From contig CP137870.1 of assembly GCA_034406715.1 (NCBI GenBank), positions 1,178,001-1,242,000 of the forward strand: a DNA stretch of 64,000 nt, written 5' to 3'. Positions 53,301 to 64,000 of this stretch are shown here, piece by piece. Position 1 is the first letter of the stretch. Each line of letters opens with the position of its first letter. The position numbers and the translations under genes are program-made. The notes beneath the pieces are model-generated. The model was not told the DNA's origin. It made no database searches and saw only the letters and a list, made by a program, of their open reading frames with translations. This stretch comes from Rhodotorula mucilaginosa. Its lineage: Eukaryota > Basidiomycota > Microbotryomycetes > Sporidiobolales > Sporidiobolaceae.

Positions 53301-56033
53301 GGACGATGCGCTCGACCTCGCGGAGCTGGCCAGTGCGCGTCGCCGCCTGGATGTACTTGAAGTGGACTTCCGAGTCCTCGCTGAGGTTGACGATCGAGCC
53401 GAGGTAGTAGTACAGACCTGTGCGAGCGAAAATGGGGTCAGCATTGTCTGGTAACGTGACTGGGGAGCGATTGCCGAGACTCACCTTCGGCAGTCTTGAA
53501 CTTTTCAAACATCTCGATGAGGCGGACGGGGCCGATCAAGTCCGAGTACTTGGTCGCGGCCTGGACGACGACCTGCAGGTTCTGGCGAATGTTGACCTTG
53601 AGCATCTCGTTGAAGCACTCGAGCGTCTGCTCGACCGTGAGGGTGCCAAAGTATTCGACGAGCCAGTCCGGCTGGAGGAGGTTGGTGTGGACCACCACGC
53701 GCTTGATGTCGTTGATGTCCTCGTAGTGCTCGAGGGCCCGCTGGGGGAGACCGGCCTTTTCGCAAAGCTGAGCGATGCGAGCCTTGTCGTAGTGCGAGAA
53801 CATCTGGTTGCCGAGGATGGCGTCGGCGACCTGCGGCGCGTTGACGAGGTTCATCTCGAGCAGGCGAGTCTGCAAGTGCCCCTGCTCGGGCTTGTTGTCC
53901 TTGAGCGCGTCGAGGAGGAACGAAGTCGCCTGCTGGATCATGTTCTGGCTCATAAAGACGTCGACGACACGCTCGACGTCGACGAGCGGGCCCATCTCGT
54001 CGTTGACGAGCTGCGAGGCAAAGTCGGCGCCGTGCTCCGGGTTCAGGCGCGTCACGTGTTGCAAGAGCGAGGCGTAGTCGGGAGTGTAGCCGACGCGCTT
54101 GGCATAGACAATGATCTTGGCGTACTGGCCCGTCTCGGCAAAGCACGCGACGACCTTGTTCGGGACGTTGGCGCGCAAGTAGACCGACAGCGCCAGGGTC
54201 ATGTCGTGCGCGCGGACAATGTCACCGAGCTCTTCGCTGCATTCGATCTGGGATTCCGAAGACGAGTCCGAGTCAGTCTTTGCCGTGCCCCAAAACCGCG
54301 TCGGAGGGAAAATCCGAGCGCACCTTGTCCTCCTTGAGCCACTTCTCGAGGAGCTGCTTGCGACCCTGCACGAGGACCGGCCTCGCGAGCTCGAGCGACT
54401 CGTACTTGTTGAGCTTGCCGCGCTCGAGCAGCGTCCCAAAGTACTGCAAGATGGGGCTGAGCTGGCCAGGCTGGACGGGCACGCCCTTGAACATGTCGAT
54501 CGTGGCGGCGGTGCGGAGGAACCCGCGCGGCGAGCCGGCGGCGATCTTGGCCGCGCCCGAGTAGTCGCCCGACTGGAACAGCTGCAGGAACTGCTGCTGG
54601 AAGAGGTCGTCGGCTCCCGGGAGGTTGCCGCGCGAGGCGAGGCGGATCGCGAGCTCGGGGTTGTTCAGGGTCGAGAGGATGTACGGGATCATGACGTCTT
54701 CGTCGACCGTGACGCTGAGGACCTGCCCCTTGCGGTTGATCCCGATGATGCCAGAGGTCGCGCGGTGCTCGCACGTGACAAACATGGTCTCGCCCGAGAT
54801 GCGGTTCATGTAGATGCAGGTGCCGGTCTCGAGGTCGTACAGGTGAATGAAGCCGTACTTGGTGACGAGGTAGACGATGCCGTACCGCTTCGAGACCTGC
54901 ATCGCGACAGGGAAATCGTTCGTGGCCTCGGGCGGGAAGAAGACGTCGACCGCCTTCTTGGTGTAGACGGGCAGGTTCGCCTGGTGGTCAATCTCGACCA
55001 TGTGGAGCTGCAGGTGGAGTAGGTCTCGAGGTGTCAGCGAGGCGCTGGATGGTCGTCAAGGCGTCTGTATAGTCACCTTGGCACCGGTGGCGGTCCGGAC
55101 TGCAAATGTGAACAGCTTGGTGTCGTCGCTGGCGCCCTCGAGGCGGACCTCTGCAAAGCTGGCGGCGTGCCCTTCTATCGGCTGGGACACTCCGCGCTCC
55201 TTCGAGTAGAGCTGCATCGCCCCCTTGACCTTGAAGCCGGCCGGGTTGGTCGTATTGGAGCTGATGCCGACGAGGACGAGCCACTTTTCGTCGGGCGTAA
55301 CGCGGTAGTTGATGATCTGGTTCCCGGCGAGCGAGGCATGGCGATCAAACACCTTGACGGGCGTGTCCGAGACGGCTGCATCGGGCTGGGTCGCCGGGGC
55401 GTAGCACGTCCAGTGGTAGACGGCCGTCTCGGTGACGATACCGATCGTGGTCGGCGAGATCCACTTCCAGAACGTGACGTCCTCGTGCATCAGGTGGGCG
55501 CGCACTTTTTGCTTGAGCTCAATGTTGAAGATCTGCAGCTGCCGTTGAGCTGTCGCGCGCCTCGTTCACTGGTCAGTGTGCCTGCCGTGGGAAGTGGAAA
55601 AGTGGGGCACGAGGACTCACCGCGGAGGGCAATGACCTTGTCGTCGACGTGCATGATGGCGCTCTCTGCCGAGATGGGCCTCCTGACGACGTTGTTGGGG
55701 TCGTTCATGTCGATAATGACGACCTGCTTTGCGCCGTTGACCTCTTCGCGGACGCAGACAAACCGGTCCGACTCGAGGGTCAGGGTCGCGAACCCGATCG
55801 AGCCGGGCTGGACGCCGAGCGCCGTCAGCTGCAGGTGTGAAGTGTCAGTACACAAGCCCACTCGAACATCATCCCGTAGCTGGGTGCCTTCGGTCGCCGT
55901 TGTTCCGAACCCCGAACGCGTGTCGGATCGCGTCTCCTGCCGCCGAACGCAGCGTAGGAGGGCCGCCTTCGAGGGGGCGGGAGGCGGAACTCACCTGCAA
56001 GAGCTCCTGGAAGGCGATAGGGCGGTCCACCAT
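50319..56033 (-). CDS. CHC1: Clathrin heavy chain
   Basis: About ten exons; approximate bounds are 56033-55995, 55834-55622, 55537-55078, 55010-54324, 54250-53486, 53416-51569, 51500-51448, 51385-51078, 51014-50825 and 50758-50319. It starts [13 protein letters not shown], with a phase-0 donor after exon 1. The terminal beta-propeller ([58 protein letters not shown]) is followed by [20 protein letters not shown] and the alpha-zigzag leg ([60 protein letters not shown]). The C-terminal trimerisation region is followed by the tail [17 protein letters not shown]. Length (~1,680 aa) is normal. It forms the coat of endocytic and TGN vesicles. Confidence 0.97.
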
Positions 56034-56371
56034 GGCCTATGTGTACCTCGTCGGGTCGAGTTGTGGTGCGAGGCGGAGTGGAGCGGGCAGAGATCCGACA
56101 GTCGAAGCGAGCGACGAGGGCGAGTTGCTGGGGCAAAGACGCGGGCAGTTCTGCTAGTACAGCGTATGAATCTCTCGTGTATCACGCCCCCCGTCTCAAG
56201 AGCGTCCGTGTGTGTGGGAACGATCGTTCGCCGACCGACACCTCGTCACCTCCCGGACCCCTTCGAGTATTTGTATTCACCAATACAATCTATTTGTATT
56301 CCTAGCAACTCTTTCGTCTCTGCATAACCGTTTGCAGACGATAAAAGTATAACGATGGGTCTTACAACAAG

Positions 56372-58898
56372 CTATCTAGAGCGCCTCTGAGCAGCGTCTG
56401 TCTTTTTCTCTGATGATCTATGCGCATACCGCGAGTGGGTCCGGATCCGCTCGCCATAAATGTACAGGAGCGGCGCAGCCGGACCTCCCACGACGGCGGC
56501 GACCAGCGCCAGGATCGAACAGCCCCAGCCGTAGCCAATCGCGTTGTACACTGCCCCGAGGAAAAGACCCACGTCGTGCCAGAAGGTGCGTCAGTTCGAA
56601 CACACCGAGAAAAGCCGAGGAGCGGAGGCCAAATCAACGGCGCAGACTCACTGTAGGGCGCAAACTATCGAGACAGAAGAAGGAGAAGAAGCAAGAAAGC
56701 GTCAGCGCAGGTTTGGAGATAGGAGCGACCGCAGGGACCGCTCACCAAAGGGAACGCAAAGCCGCAAATGGATCGGAGACAAATCGTCGCGGCCAACGCC
56801 GACGCGGCATGAAGCGTGAACGTGTCGATCATGTACGACGTCGACGCTTGAAAGATCAAGATCATCGACAAGCCGATGCAGAAGAGGCCGATGTCGGGCA
56901 CGATCCAATGCAGGCGCTTTTGGGCACCCCAGCCGTACAGGAGCAACCCGATCGGGAGGATGACACTCGCAGGGAACACTGCGCCCAGGATGCCAAAGGG
57001 TCAGTCATCCTGCGGGTCCTCGTCAGAGAGATCTTGTCCACAAGGGCGTACCCAGCGGTAATCGGTACTCGGGTTTGCCCTGCCCGCCCCGTTTCGCTTT
57101 GAGCCGCCGGTAAATGACATCGAGGCCGCGCGCCCCACCCTGCGACGCCGCCATGAACCCCAACATGAAGGCAATGTAGTGCAGCGAGGCGATCGCGACG
57201 TTCTGGCCGTAGACGCCTTCGTAGATGCTCGACGTCGTCGTGAGGAGGATGTAGATGGTGCTGGTGGCAAAGCGAGTCAGTGCGCGTTCACGGGCTACGG
57301 CCGACCGCTGCGAGTTCCCGCTCACCCATAGATCACGCTCATGTACGCGGCAAAGAGCATGATGATCTGTTCCGAGATGAACAGCGAGAAAGGGCGCAGC
57401 ATGCCGTGCGCGACAATCTGCCGGACCGATTTCCGACCCGCTTTGGACTCGTGGATCGTCTGCACGCGGTCCGAGTCTGCCGGCAGACCCATCGAGCGCT
57501 TGAGTCGGTGCGCTTCTCGGAGCAGGAGGATCGGACCGTACGTCTCTCGCAGGAGGAAGAAGCCGATAAACTGGACAAAGGCCGAGAACTGCGGACGAGG
57601 GCGGGTCAGGAGTGATTGCTCGTGCGGAAACGATCTGACAGTTTCGGAAAGTACAGGTTGTGTGTCACTCACGATAGTGGTCGAGTAGAAGACCCATCTC
57701 CAGCCGTCGACGGGCAAGTTGTAGCTGCGGTGATCCCAACGTAGGAACAGAGGATGAGCGAAAAGGCTTGGAGCAGACTGCCATAAGAGAGAGCATGACT
57801 TGCGCAATCTGCCCAGAGAGGAGAGGGCCCAATGCAGGTCCCAGGAGCGGCATCAGGCTGTACAGGGCCGCGCCGCGACCTCGTTCCTCCGGACGCCACA
57901 GATCCGACAAGACGCCGGCACCGATCGAGAGCGGTGCGCCGCCACCGAGGCCCGAAATAAAGCGAAAGGCGATGAATTGGCCTTTCGTCTTGGCAAAGGC
58001 GCAGACGAGGTTGAAGACGAGGTAGAGCAGGTTCGCTCCTTGGAGGACGCGCATGCGACCGTACAACTCGCTCATCGGCCCAAAGATCAACGGTCCAACA
58101 GCGAAGGCTGACGGCTGGGGCGTCAGTAGCTGTCCTCGGCGTACATATCTCGCCCGGATAGCGAAACGCCACCGTGGATCGTCAACTCACCGAGGACGAA
58201 GATCGACACCGACATCTGCACTTCGACTTCGTCGGTGATGTTGAGATACTCCGCAACTTGTCCTGCTGCCGGGGCGATCATTGAAGAAGATAGAGGCCTG
58301 TAGGCACAAGGGTCAGCACAAGGGCGGCGAGGGTGAAGTGGTCCCTTCTCTGCGGCCTTCTTACTCACGCGAGCAGTGTAAATCCAGCAACGCTGCATTC
58401 CGCAAGACCCTGAGTGTCAGCGTTCGCGCTATGGGGTCCGATAGGCGAATGTCCCTGGATGGTCGGAAGGAAGCAGGATACAAAGGCGAAGGGGGAGACT
58501 GCTCACGTGAGGGTGGACAGCATCCGTCGTCCGTAGGACCAGTTCAGCGGACATGCCGGGTCATCCTTGCCCTTCCAATCGACGATGACGACCTCCTCGA
58601 CGTCGCCATCGTCCTTCTCCCGACTCCCTTCGCCCTTCCCTTGAGCATCGAGGTCATCCGGCCGAGAGAACTTGTCGCCGCCTTCTCGCTTCTCAGAGGC
58701 ACCGGCTGGTGCGGAAGCGTCGGAAAGATCGTGTAGGGTGCTGGTGCTCCGTCTGCCCTCGTCGGACGCCCCGCAGAAGGCGTTGTCGTCTCGTTGCGGA
58801 CCGGAACTGTGCGGCGCCTCTGAGCTGGACGCGATGGCAGAATGACTTGCGGATGGGCGCGCGTGGCTGGAAGCCGAGTGATTCGGCGGTAATGTCAT
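56372..58898 (-). CDS. MFS transporter, DHA1 (drug:H+ antiporter, 12 TM) type
   Basis: Roughly eight exons between the ATG at 58898 (MTLPPNHSASSHARPSASHS) and the stop at 56372. A ~110-residue Ser/Asp-rich cytosolic N-terminus ends in VVIVDWKGKDDPACPLNWSY, the usual DHA1 entry motif. Conserved pieces include SSSMIAPAAGQVAEYLNITD (TM1), FAVGPLIFGPMSELYGRMRV (motif A-like), SGLGGGAPLSIGAGVLSDLW (TM4) and LYSLMPLLGPALGPLLSGQI (antiporter motif C), then RWVFYSTT. The loop after TM6 has ETYGPILLLREAHRLKRS, as in polyamine/multidrug exporters. The C-terminus is short and basic (SSEKKTDAAQRRSR). Substrate unknown. Exon boundaries were not all fixed. Confidence 0.88.
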
Positions 58899-59225
58899 GT
58901 CTATCGATGCGTATCGCCCGTAAGACGAGAGAGAAGCGGGTGGTCCCGTCACAGAGAGAGCAAGCGAATCTCTCGGCCGGCCGGCGGAGAGCCGTCGGCG
59001 AGAGTGTGCTTGATTTGGCGCTTCTTAATAAGCACTCTCGCGCTGCATATCGTAGCTGTGTGATGCAAAGAGTCTTTTCGTAAAATAACAGGGTGGTCAT
59101 TGCGAGTTGCTAAACAAGAGAGGAGGCAGGAGACAAGGGTCCATGTGTATGTAGCCGCGCGAGGCGGCGAGCTGTGCGGTGGCGAGACGCTATGGTTCTC
59201 GCTCCGAAGTCTAAACAGCGGCAGA
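58899..59225. other. MFS promoter and KRE6/SKN1-type 3' flank
   Basis: 327 bp between two minus-strand genes. No further gene is recognised. Confidence 0.4.
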
Positions 59226-62200
59226 TCAGCAGGGAGACGTCCAGTTGTTTCTGGGCATGACTCGGCCAGCGTCCGCGAGAACGGTAATGTTGGGGTTGTA
59301 GTAGTACTCGGGGTTCTTGGCGATGTAGTCAGCGGTCGGGTAGTCGGGAGGGTCGCAACCGACTGCGAGAGCACAGCGCAACGAGTCAGTCGTCGTTCTT
59401 CAAGAGTCGTACCCGAACTCGGCCCGTGTGCGCGACGCGCCAAGTCGAGAGCGAGAGCTCGCCGCTCAACCGCAGACTCGCGAGGCTCGAAAAGCAAAGC
59501 TCTGCCTCGAGCGACGCCGTTCAATCGAGCCGAATCAAAAGCAAACACCACTCACTGTTCTGCCAACCCTCTGGCTGGTAAACGCGGACATAGTCGACGC
59601 GCATCTTGGACGGGAAGACGAGGTTCTCGAGGTCGACAAAGCCAAAGTTCTCCGACATGCTGTATGCGAGCAAGGAGTGACATGGTAAATGGCCCGTGAC
59701 GCGAAGAAAAGTCTTGAACATTGTAACGGTAGCGTACCCGAGGTTGAGGAGGATGTAGAGCGGTTCTCCCGTCACAGGACGGTTCGAGACGCCAGCAGCC
59801 GCATTGGCGGCCATAGCCTTGTCCGTGATCTGCCGAGGACGAAAACGGATCTGTGTGAGCACATAACCTGGACGGCAAGGCCCGCGAAGAAGCGCAGACG
59901 AACCCGCCACATCTTTTCGCCGCCCATCGTCCAGGTGATTTCGCCGGTGCCCCATCCGTTGCGGTCGGACGGCGCATACTCGAAGCCATAATCGACAAAG
60001 TTGGTCGTAGAGTCGTCTGAGCGCCACACAGTGTCAGACGGCCGGTGGCAACGGTCAACAGGGAGAGTGAAGGAAAGCTCACAGCTGGACGAGTCGGTCG
60101 TGCACAAGCCCGATGTGACTTGCTGGGTACTGTAGTGCGCAAGCGGTATTGTCAGCGTCGGGTTGAAGGCTGGCAACGCGAGAAGGTCGCGAAGACTGGA
60201 GAAAAACACGCACGCTCCACCGAGATACGTGTTGGCGATGCAGAGGTCCGAGTACATTTCGAAGTACTCGCTCGAGCTGTTGATGTACTCGTAGCCAGGG
60301 TTGAACGGAGCCTATTCGAGAGGGAACAGAGTCGTCAATCAACGATGCTCGTTCCTTGAGGCAGCAGCGCTGGGGAGGAAAACGGTACGCACCCACTGGC
60401 CCGACATGGACACCTCGCCAATACCCTCCGAAGCGATGACAGTCGCTTCAAAGATATCGATCTCGGTAGCTCCGCGACCTTTCCAGGTCCCGTCCGGGAG
60501 CTTCGGACCCGGGTGGTCCGTCTCATCGGGGCAAGTGCAGCGCGAGAAGCGTTGGCCCTGAAGCCACGAGAGATCAAAGTCGTGGTACTGCGAGTCGTTG
60601 TGGCTTCGAGGTCAGCTCTTAGCCCACGTCAAAGAAGCCTGGGGAGAAGCGGAACCGACCTTGTCGCCGTATTCCGGTCCGAATTTCGGGAGGCCCGTGG
60701 TAGGGTCCGTTTGATTCGGCATCGTTCCGACGTCGCAGGCATCATACTGCAGGATTCCGTCTCGCGTTAGCATGGGAGCTTCTTGCAAGCGCGGAAGGAA
60801 GGAGACGCACGGAGTAGGGCCAGTTGGCGTCGAGCGAGCCACCGTAGCCGGCTCGTCCGAGGTTCTGTTGAAAGGCGACCAGAGGTCAGCGCGACGTCCG
60901 GATCTCACGAACGGTTCGCATATGTACACTCATGGTCCACGCAGCAGGCCACAAGCTGGACCGATCAGAAATAGGTGATTAGACGTCAGTCGGGCCATCG
61001 GCAGGCATTTCCAAAATCGGCGCTTCTCACCCAGAAATGTCGGTCGAGCCGGGAAGTGACACGGCTGCGCGTGCGTCGTCGTTAGCACCCATTCTGGCAT
61101 TGCGAAAGAGCTCGAAAAGGGCGACTTACAGACTTCGATGTAGCCTCCGGTGAAGCAGAATTCTGCAGATGAGCAGAAGAGAACGGCGTCAGCATCGGCA
61201 TCGCCCGTCAATCGCCGTGCAAGTCGAGCTTCGAATGCGCCCTCGTTCGTAAGGCTACGTACGGTTCCAAGATTGCAGCATGCCGCCGAGGTCTGCAACC
61301 GCAACAGAGGTGATGTCAGTCGAGCCAAACGCTAAAGCGCGCGACTAAGGAGACTCACATCCGAAACCGTGCGAGTTCGCCTTGGTCTCCTTCGTGAGTT
61401 CGAGTACCAAGTGTCCGTTCTCGGTGTAGACGTTGTCCGGGTCGTACCACTCGATGTTACCAGTCTGCAGAGAAGCGTGCGCGAGAGTGAGCGGAAGAGT
61501 TCCAAACAGGGAGGAACACGAGCGGGTGTGCGAAGAGTCGTACCTGCCAGTAGTGCAAGCTGAAGGTTCGTCGAGGCGAGGAGGGTTCGTCAGTAAGGAA
61601 CTATGTGCCGAAGCAAAAAAGAACCTGCCGCAGTCCCTGCGGATTGAAAGAGGTGGGCAAACTCACTCGACAGCTTGCCAAAAAGGGTCCATTCCTTCAT
61701 AAAACAGTCGTCCGTCTTGGTTGAACTCGTCCGAGAATACAAGGTTGTAGTTAAGTCCGTCGAGGCCAGTCCGAGTGAGAGCGGCGGGGGGAGTGTCTTT
61801 GTCGATCAAGCCGCGGAAGGCGGGTATATCCGGTACCTGTTCCCAAGACGACTGCTGCGTTAGACGTCTGTGAGTACATGAGGACGGCGCGAGGAAGGGC
61901 GTACCTGACCGGAAGCGTTGACTCCGCCAAGACCCGTGGCGCCATAAGTCTGGTAGGCGGGAACGGCCACCACGGAGGTCAGCGAGGCCCGCAGCGAAGA
62001 CCAGCCCCGCGTATGCTACTCACGGGCATCTTGAGCGCGGTGATCCAGGAGTAGACTGGCAGGCCACCAAAGACAAACAAGAGGCCGAGTCCGAGAATCG
62101 CGATCGCGGCGAGGTTGAGCAAGCCGTTCCAGCTGATCCCGAGCAAGCCCTGACTGCGTCGGTACGACCTCGGTTCGATCAAGCGGTGGTCCGGTCCGAC

Positions 62201-63060
62201 CACCTTCAACTTGGGACCGGGGTCGTGCAACTCGTCGTCCGCTTCGGGTTGGTTGCTCGACGCGTACGCAAAGTCTTCGAACGAGGGCATGACGTCGTAC
62301 CGCGACGACGAGTGCGACATGGCGGGGGAGAGGGCGCCCGGCTCGGGAGTCGAGTGGACGGACGCGGAGGGCGGGGTGCGCGCGCCGGGAGGCAAGAGGG
62401 ACGACATGCTCGCGCCCATCGACGCCGAAGAATATAAAAACTGCTGCGTCGGGATCTGGAGGACCGGTTCAGGTCAGTTCCTGCTTTCAGTCCCCTTTCA
62501 AGAAGCAGACCTATGCGGCCACCGCCGTTCCCTCGCGGGATGCGGTTGACCGCCGCAAAGGTGCTCGAACGAGAAGACCGAAAAAAACGCACCCATTCCG
62601 GACGCTCACTCCGCATCGCGAGTGCCTGTGATCGACCGACGCCCCCTTCCTCCGTGTCGTGCAGGCTAGCCATGCTCGCGTTGCTCTGCATGAGCGCAGC
62701 ACGGTGCGGCGTCGGTTGTCCCAAAATTCCGAGCCCGTTCAACCCGTCCGGCACGCTCGCGCTCGCTGCCGCGTGCGTGTCGTCGAACGGGCTCCGAGCA
62801 CCAGCATGACCACCGAGCGACGAGGGGCTCTTTTGGACGTTGTGGGGGAAGTTGGGCATGCTCGGACTGGTGCCGATGCTGCGTTGGCGGAGGTGAGAGG
62901 TCGGAGGCGGGGCGCGACCGGACGTGGCGCCTGCGCCGCGGGCTGGTGAGGACGAGGGACCGGCTCGAGGAGGACTCTGCTTCTGCTGCTGCTCCTTCTG
63001 CTGCTGGACCTGGGCGTGCAGGTTGAGGGGATCGGCGAGCGGTTTGATGTTTCGTGACAT
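59226..63060 (-). CDS. KRE6/SKN1-type beta-1,6-glucan synthesis protein (GH16 fold)
   Basis: Many short exons (about 13-15) from the ATG at 63060 ([20 protein letters not shown]) to the stop at 59226 (ending NNWTSPC). A Ser/Pro/Gln-rich cytosolic N-terminus precedes one membrane anchor ([20 protein letters not shown]), type II. The lumenal domain shows the family order: [87 protein letters not shown] and the GH16-like catalytic stretch [12 protein letters not shown]. Then [59 protein letters not shown] and [19 protein letters not shown]. In yeast, Kre6/Skn1 act in ER/Golgi in wall beta-1,6-glucan formation. The first intron junction (62.45-62.65 kb) is not fixed. Confidence 0.92.
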
Positions 63061-64000
63061 TGTCGATCGCGCAGCTTGCCGCCGTGGGATGGCGTTCTAT
63101 GAGCGAGCTGACCGGCAGGCTACGCTGGGTCTATTTGGGAGTCGATTCTGTGCGTGTATGTGTGCGTGTAGCGAGCTCTGTTGAGCGAGCGAGAGGCCAA
63201 GAGAGCGCGAGAGTCGCGTCGACCGCGCGCGCAGCTCGCCGAGAGCGAAATTCGCGATCAGTTGGCCACGCGCGTCAGCACAGCTCAACCACGCCTGGCT
63301 CTCTGTGCAGGTGTGTGTGTTGGTCTCGTAGCGGCAGCATAGAGCTTGCTCCCGCTCTTCCCTGCCCAGATTTTTCAAGCCACAATGCCTGTGCACGGAC
63401 CTCTCCGACGTCCGTTCTGCAAATTGCTCGCCCCTGAATCCATCCCATCTCTCTACACCCCACCGTTGGAGCGCGGAACTGCTTGGCAAGGACGTGTCAC
63501 TCGACCTAGGCTAGACGTAGAACCCGCTGCATAGCTGTATGGAAGGCTCCGGAGCAAGAGCGACCGCGTCTTCCAAGCCCGAATTTGTAATTTGACGCAG
63601 ATCGATTGCATCGGCAAACGGAGTGCTTTGCCTTTTGCAGGCTCTTCTGAGCACCGTGAATATGACACAAGCGTAGCATCTTGTTGCTCAGCAGAAGTCT
63701 ACAGTCTGGCGACCCGACGAAGGCCGCAAAGAAAAATTCTCGCCGTTGTGAGAAAGGGGGAAGCCAGAAAAGCTGGTATTCCGCCTCAGCTCGTCTAACC
63801 AAGCTGTGCGATCGAACACCCTCACATGCATACGATGAGGCCTAGAAACGTTCTGCCTGCATTCTCGCCTTGCCCCGGACGGGGGCGAGGAGAAAAAGTC
63901 AGGATCATGCAGGCCCCACTTGGCTCGAGTTCTGTCGCTCTCGCCAACGCTTACACCGACAGTCGAGTCTACAGGAACACGCCGGCCAGCAACATGTCTG
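63061..64000. other. Upstream flank, no gene recognised
   Basis: 940 bp containing the promoter of the KRE6/SKN1-type gene. Short open frames on both strands lack motifs. A gene beginning beyond the window edge cannot be excluded. Confidence 0.4.

Noticed and set aside
1-64000. Search for tRNA T-loops, rRNA, CRISPR-like repeats and transposon coding sequence
   Set aside because: GTTCGA-type matches fall inside protein-coding exons without a cloverleaf context, and no array or transposase/reverse-transcriptase motif was seen.

Overview
This window looks like nuclear DNA of a basidiomycete yeast or yeast-like fungus. It is GC-rich and gene-dense, with many short (about 50-100 nt) GTGAGT/GTAAGT...YAG introns per gene, and a glycogenin, a KRE6/SKN1 glucan-synthesis protein, a PL14-like lyase, a DHA1-type MFS transporter and a Vps4-associated Vfa1. 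The style fits Pucciniomycotina, probably Microbotryomycetes. That placement is inference from gene content and intron style. No rRNA, tRNA, CRISPR array or intact transposon was recognised.

Layout. 0.1-7.1 kb: glycogenin (-) and a five-exon fumarase (-) that can be read as a mitochondrial or a cytosolic isoform. 8.0-13.6 kb: three tandem (+) genes of an unrecognised protein family with matching exon architecture, each preceded by the same CGG-N5-CCG element. 14.0-25.0 kb: a disordered basic protein (-), a P58IPK/DNAJC3-like ER co-chaperone (-) divergent from VFA1 (+), an equilibrative nucleoside transporter (+), and a membrane-anchored PL14-like lyase (+) whose upstream region carries a fourth copy of the element. 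25.1-30.0 kb: an arrestin-fold protein (-), a weak hypothetical (-) and a mitochondrial two-RRM protein (+) with an internal duplication. 30.5-35.2 kb: a divergent pair, a secreted repeat protein (-) and a GH18 chitinase-like protein (+), both studded with dibasic Kex2-type sites.

36.1-42.3 kb: a nucleolin/Gar2-type protein, a duplicated fragment of its 3' end, ARL2, and an intronless second nucleolin-like gene that has gained a mitochondrial presequence. 42.5-50.1 kb: a mitochondrial PDK/BCKDK-family kinase (+), TEL2 (-) and an alcohol acetyltransferase-like gene (+); the last two share a 186-bp divergent promoter. 50.3-63.1 kb: clathrin heavy chain (-), an MFS exporter (-) and a KRE6/SKN1 glucan-synthesis protein (-). 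The last 0.9 kb holds nothing recognised.

Most genes are ordinary housekeeping functions: carbon storage, TCA cycle, ER folding, endosomal sorting, cell wall, mitochondrial RNA and PIKK assembly. The most unusual content is the tandem unknown family at 8-13.6 kb with its shared element, the dual-isoform fumarase, the mitochondrial nucleolin paralogue, and the dibasic-rich secreted pair. Exon boundaries were assigned by eye from splice motifs, reading phase and family similarity. Most should be right to within a base or two, but unsupported small exons remain possible.
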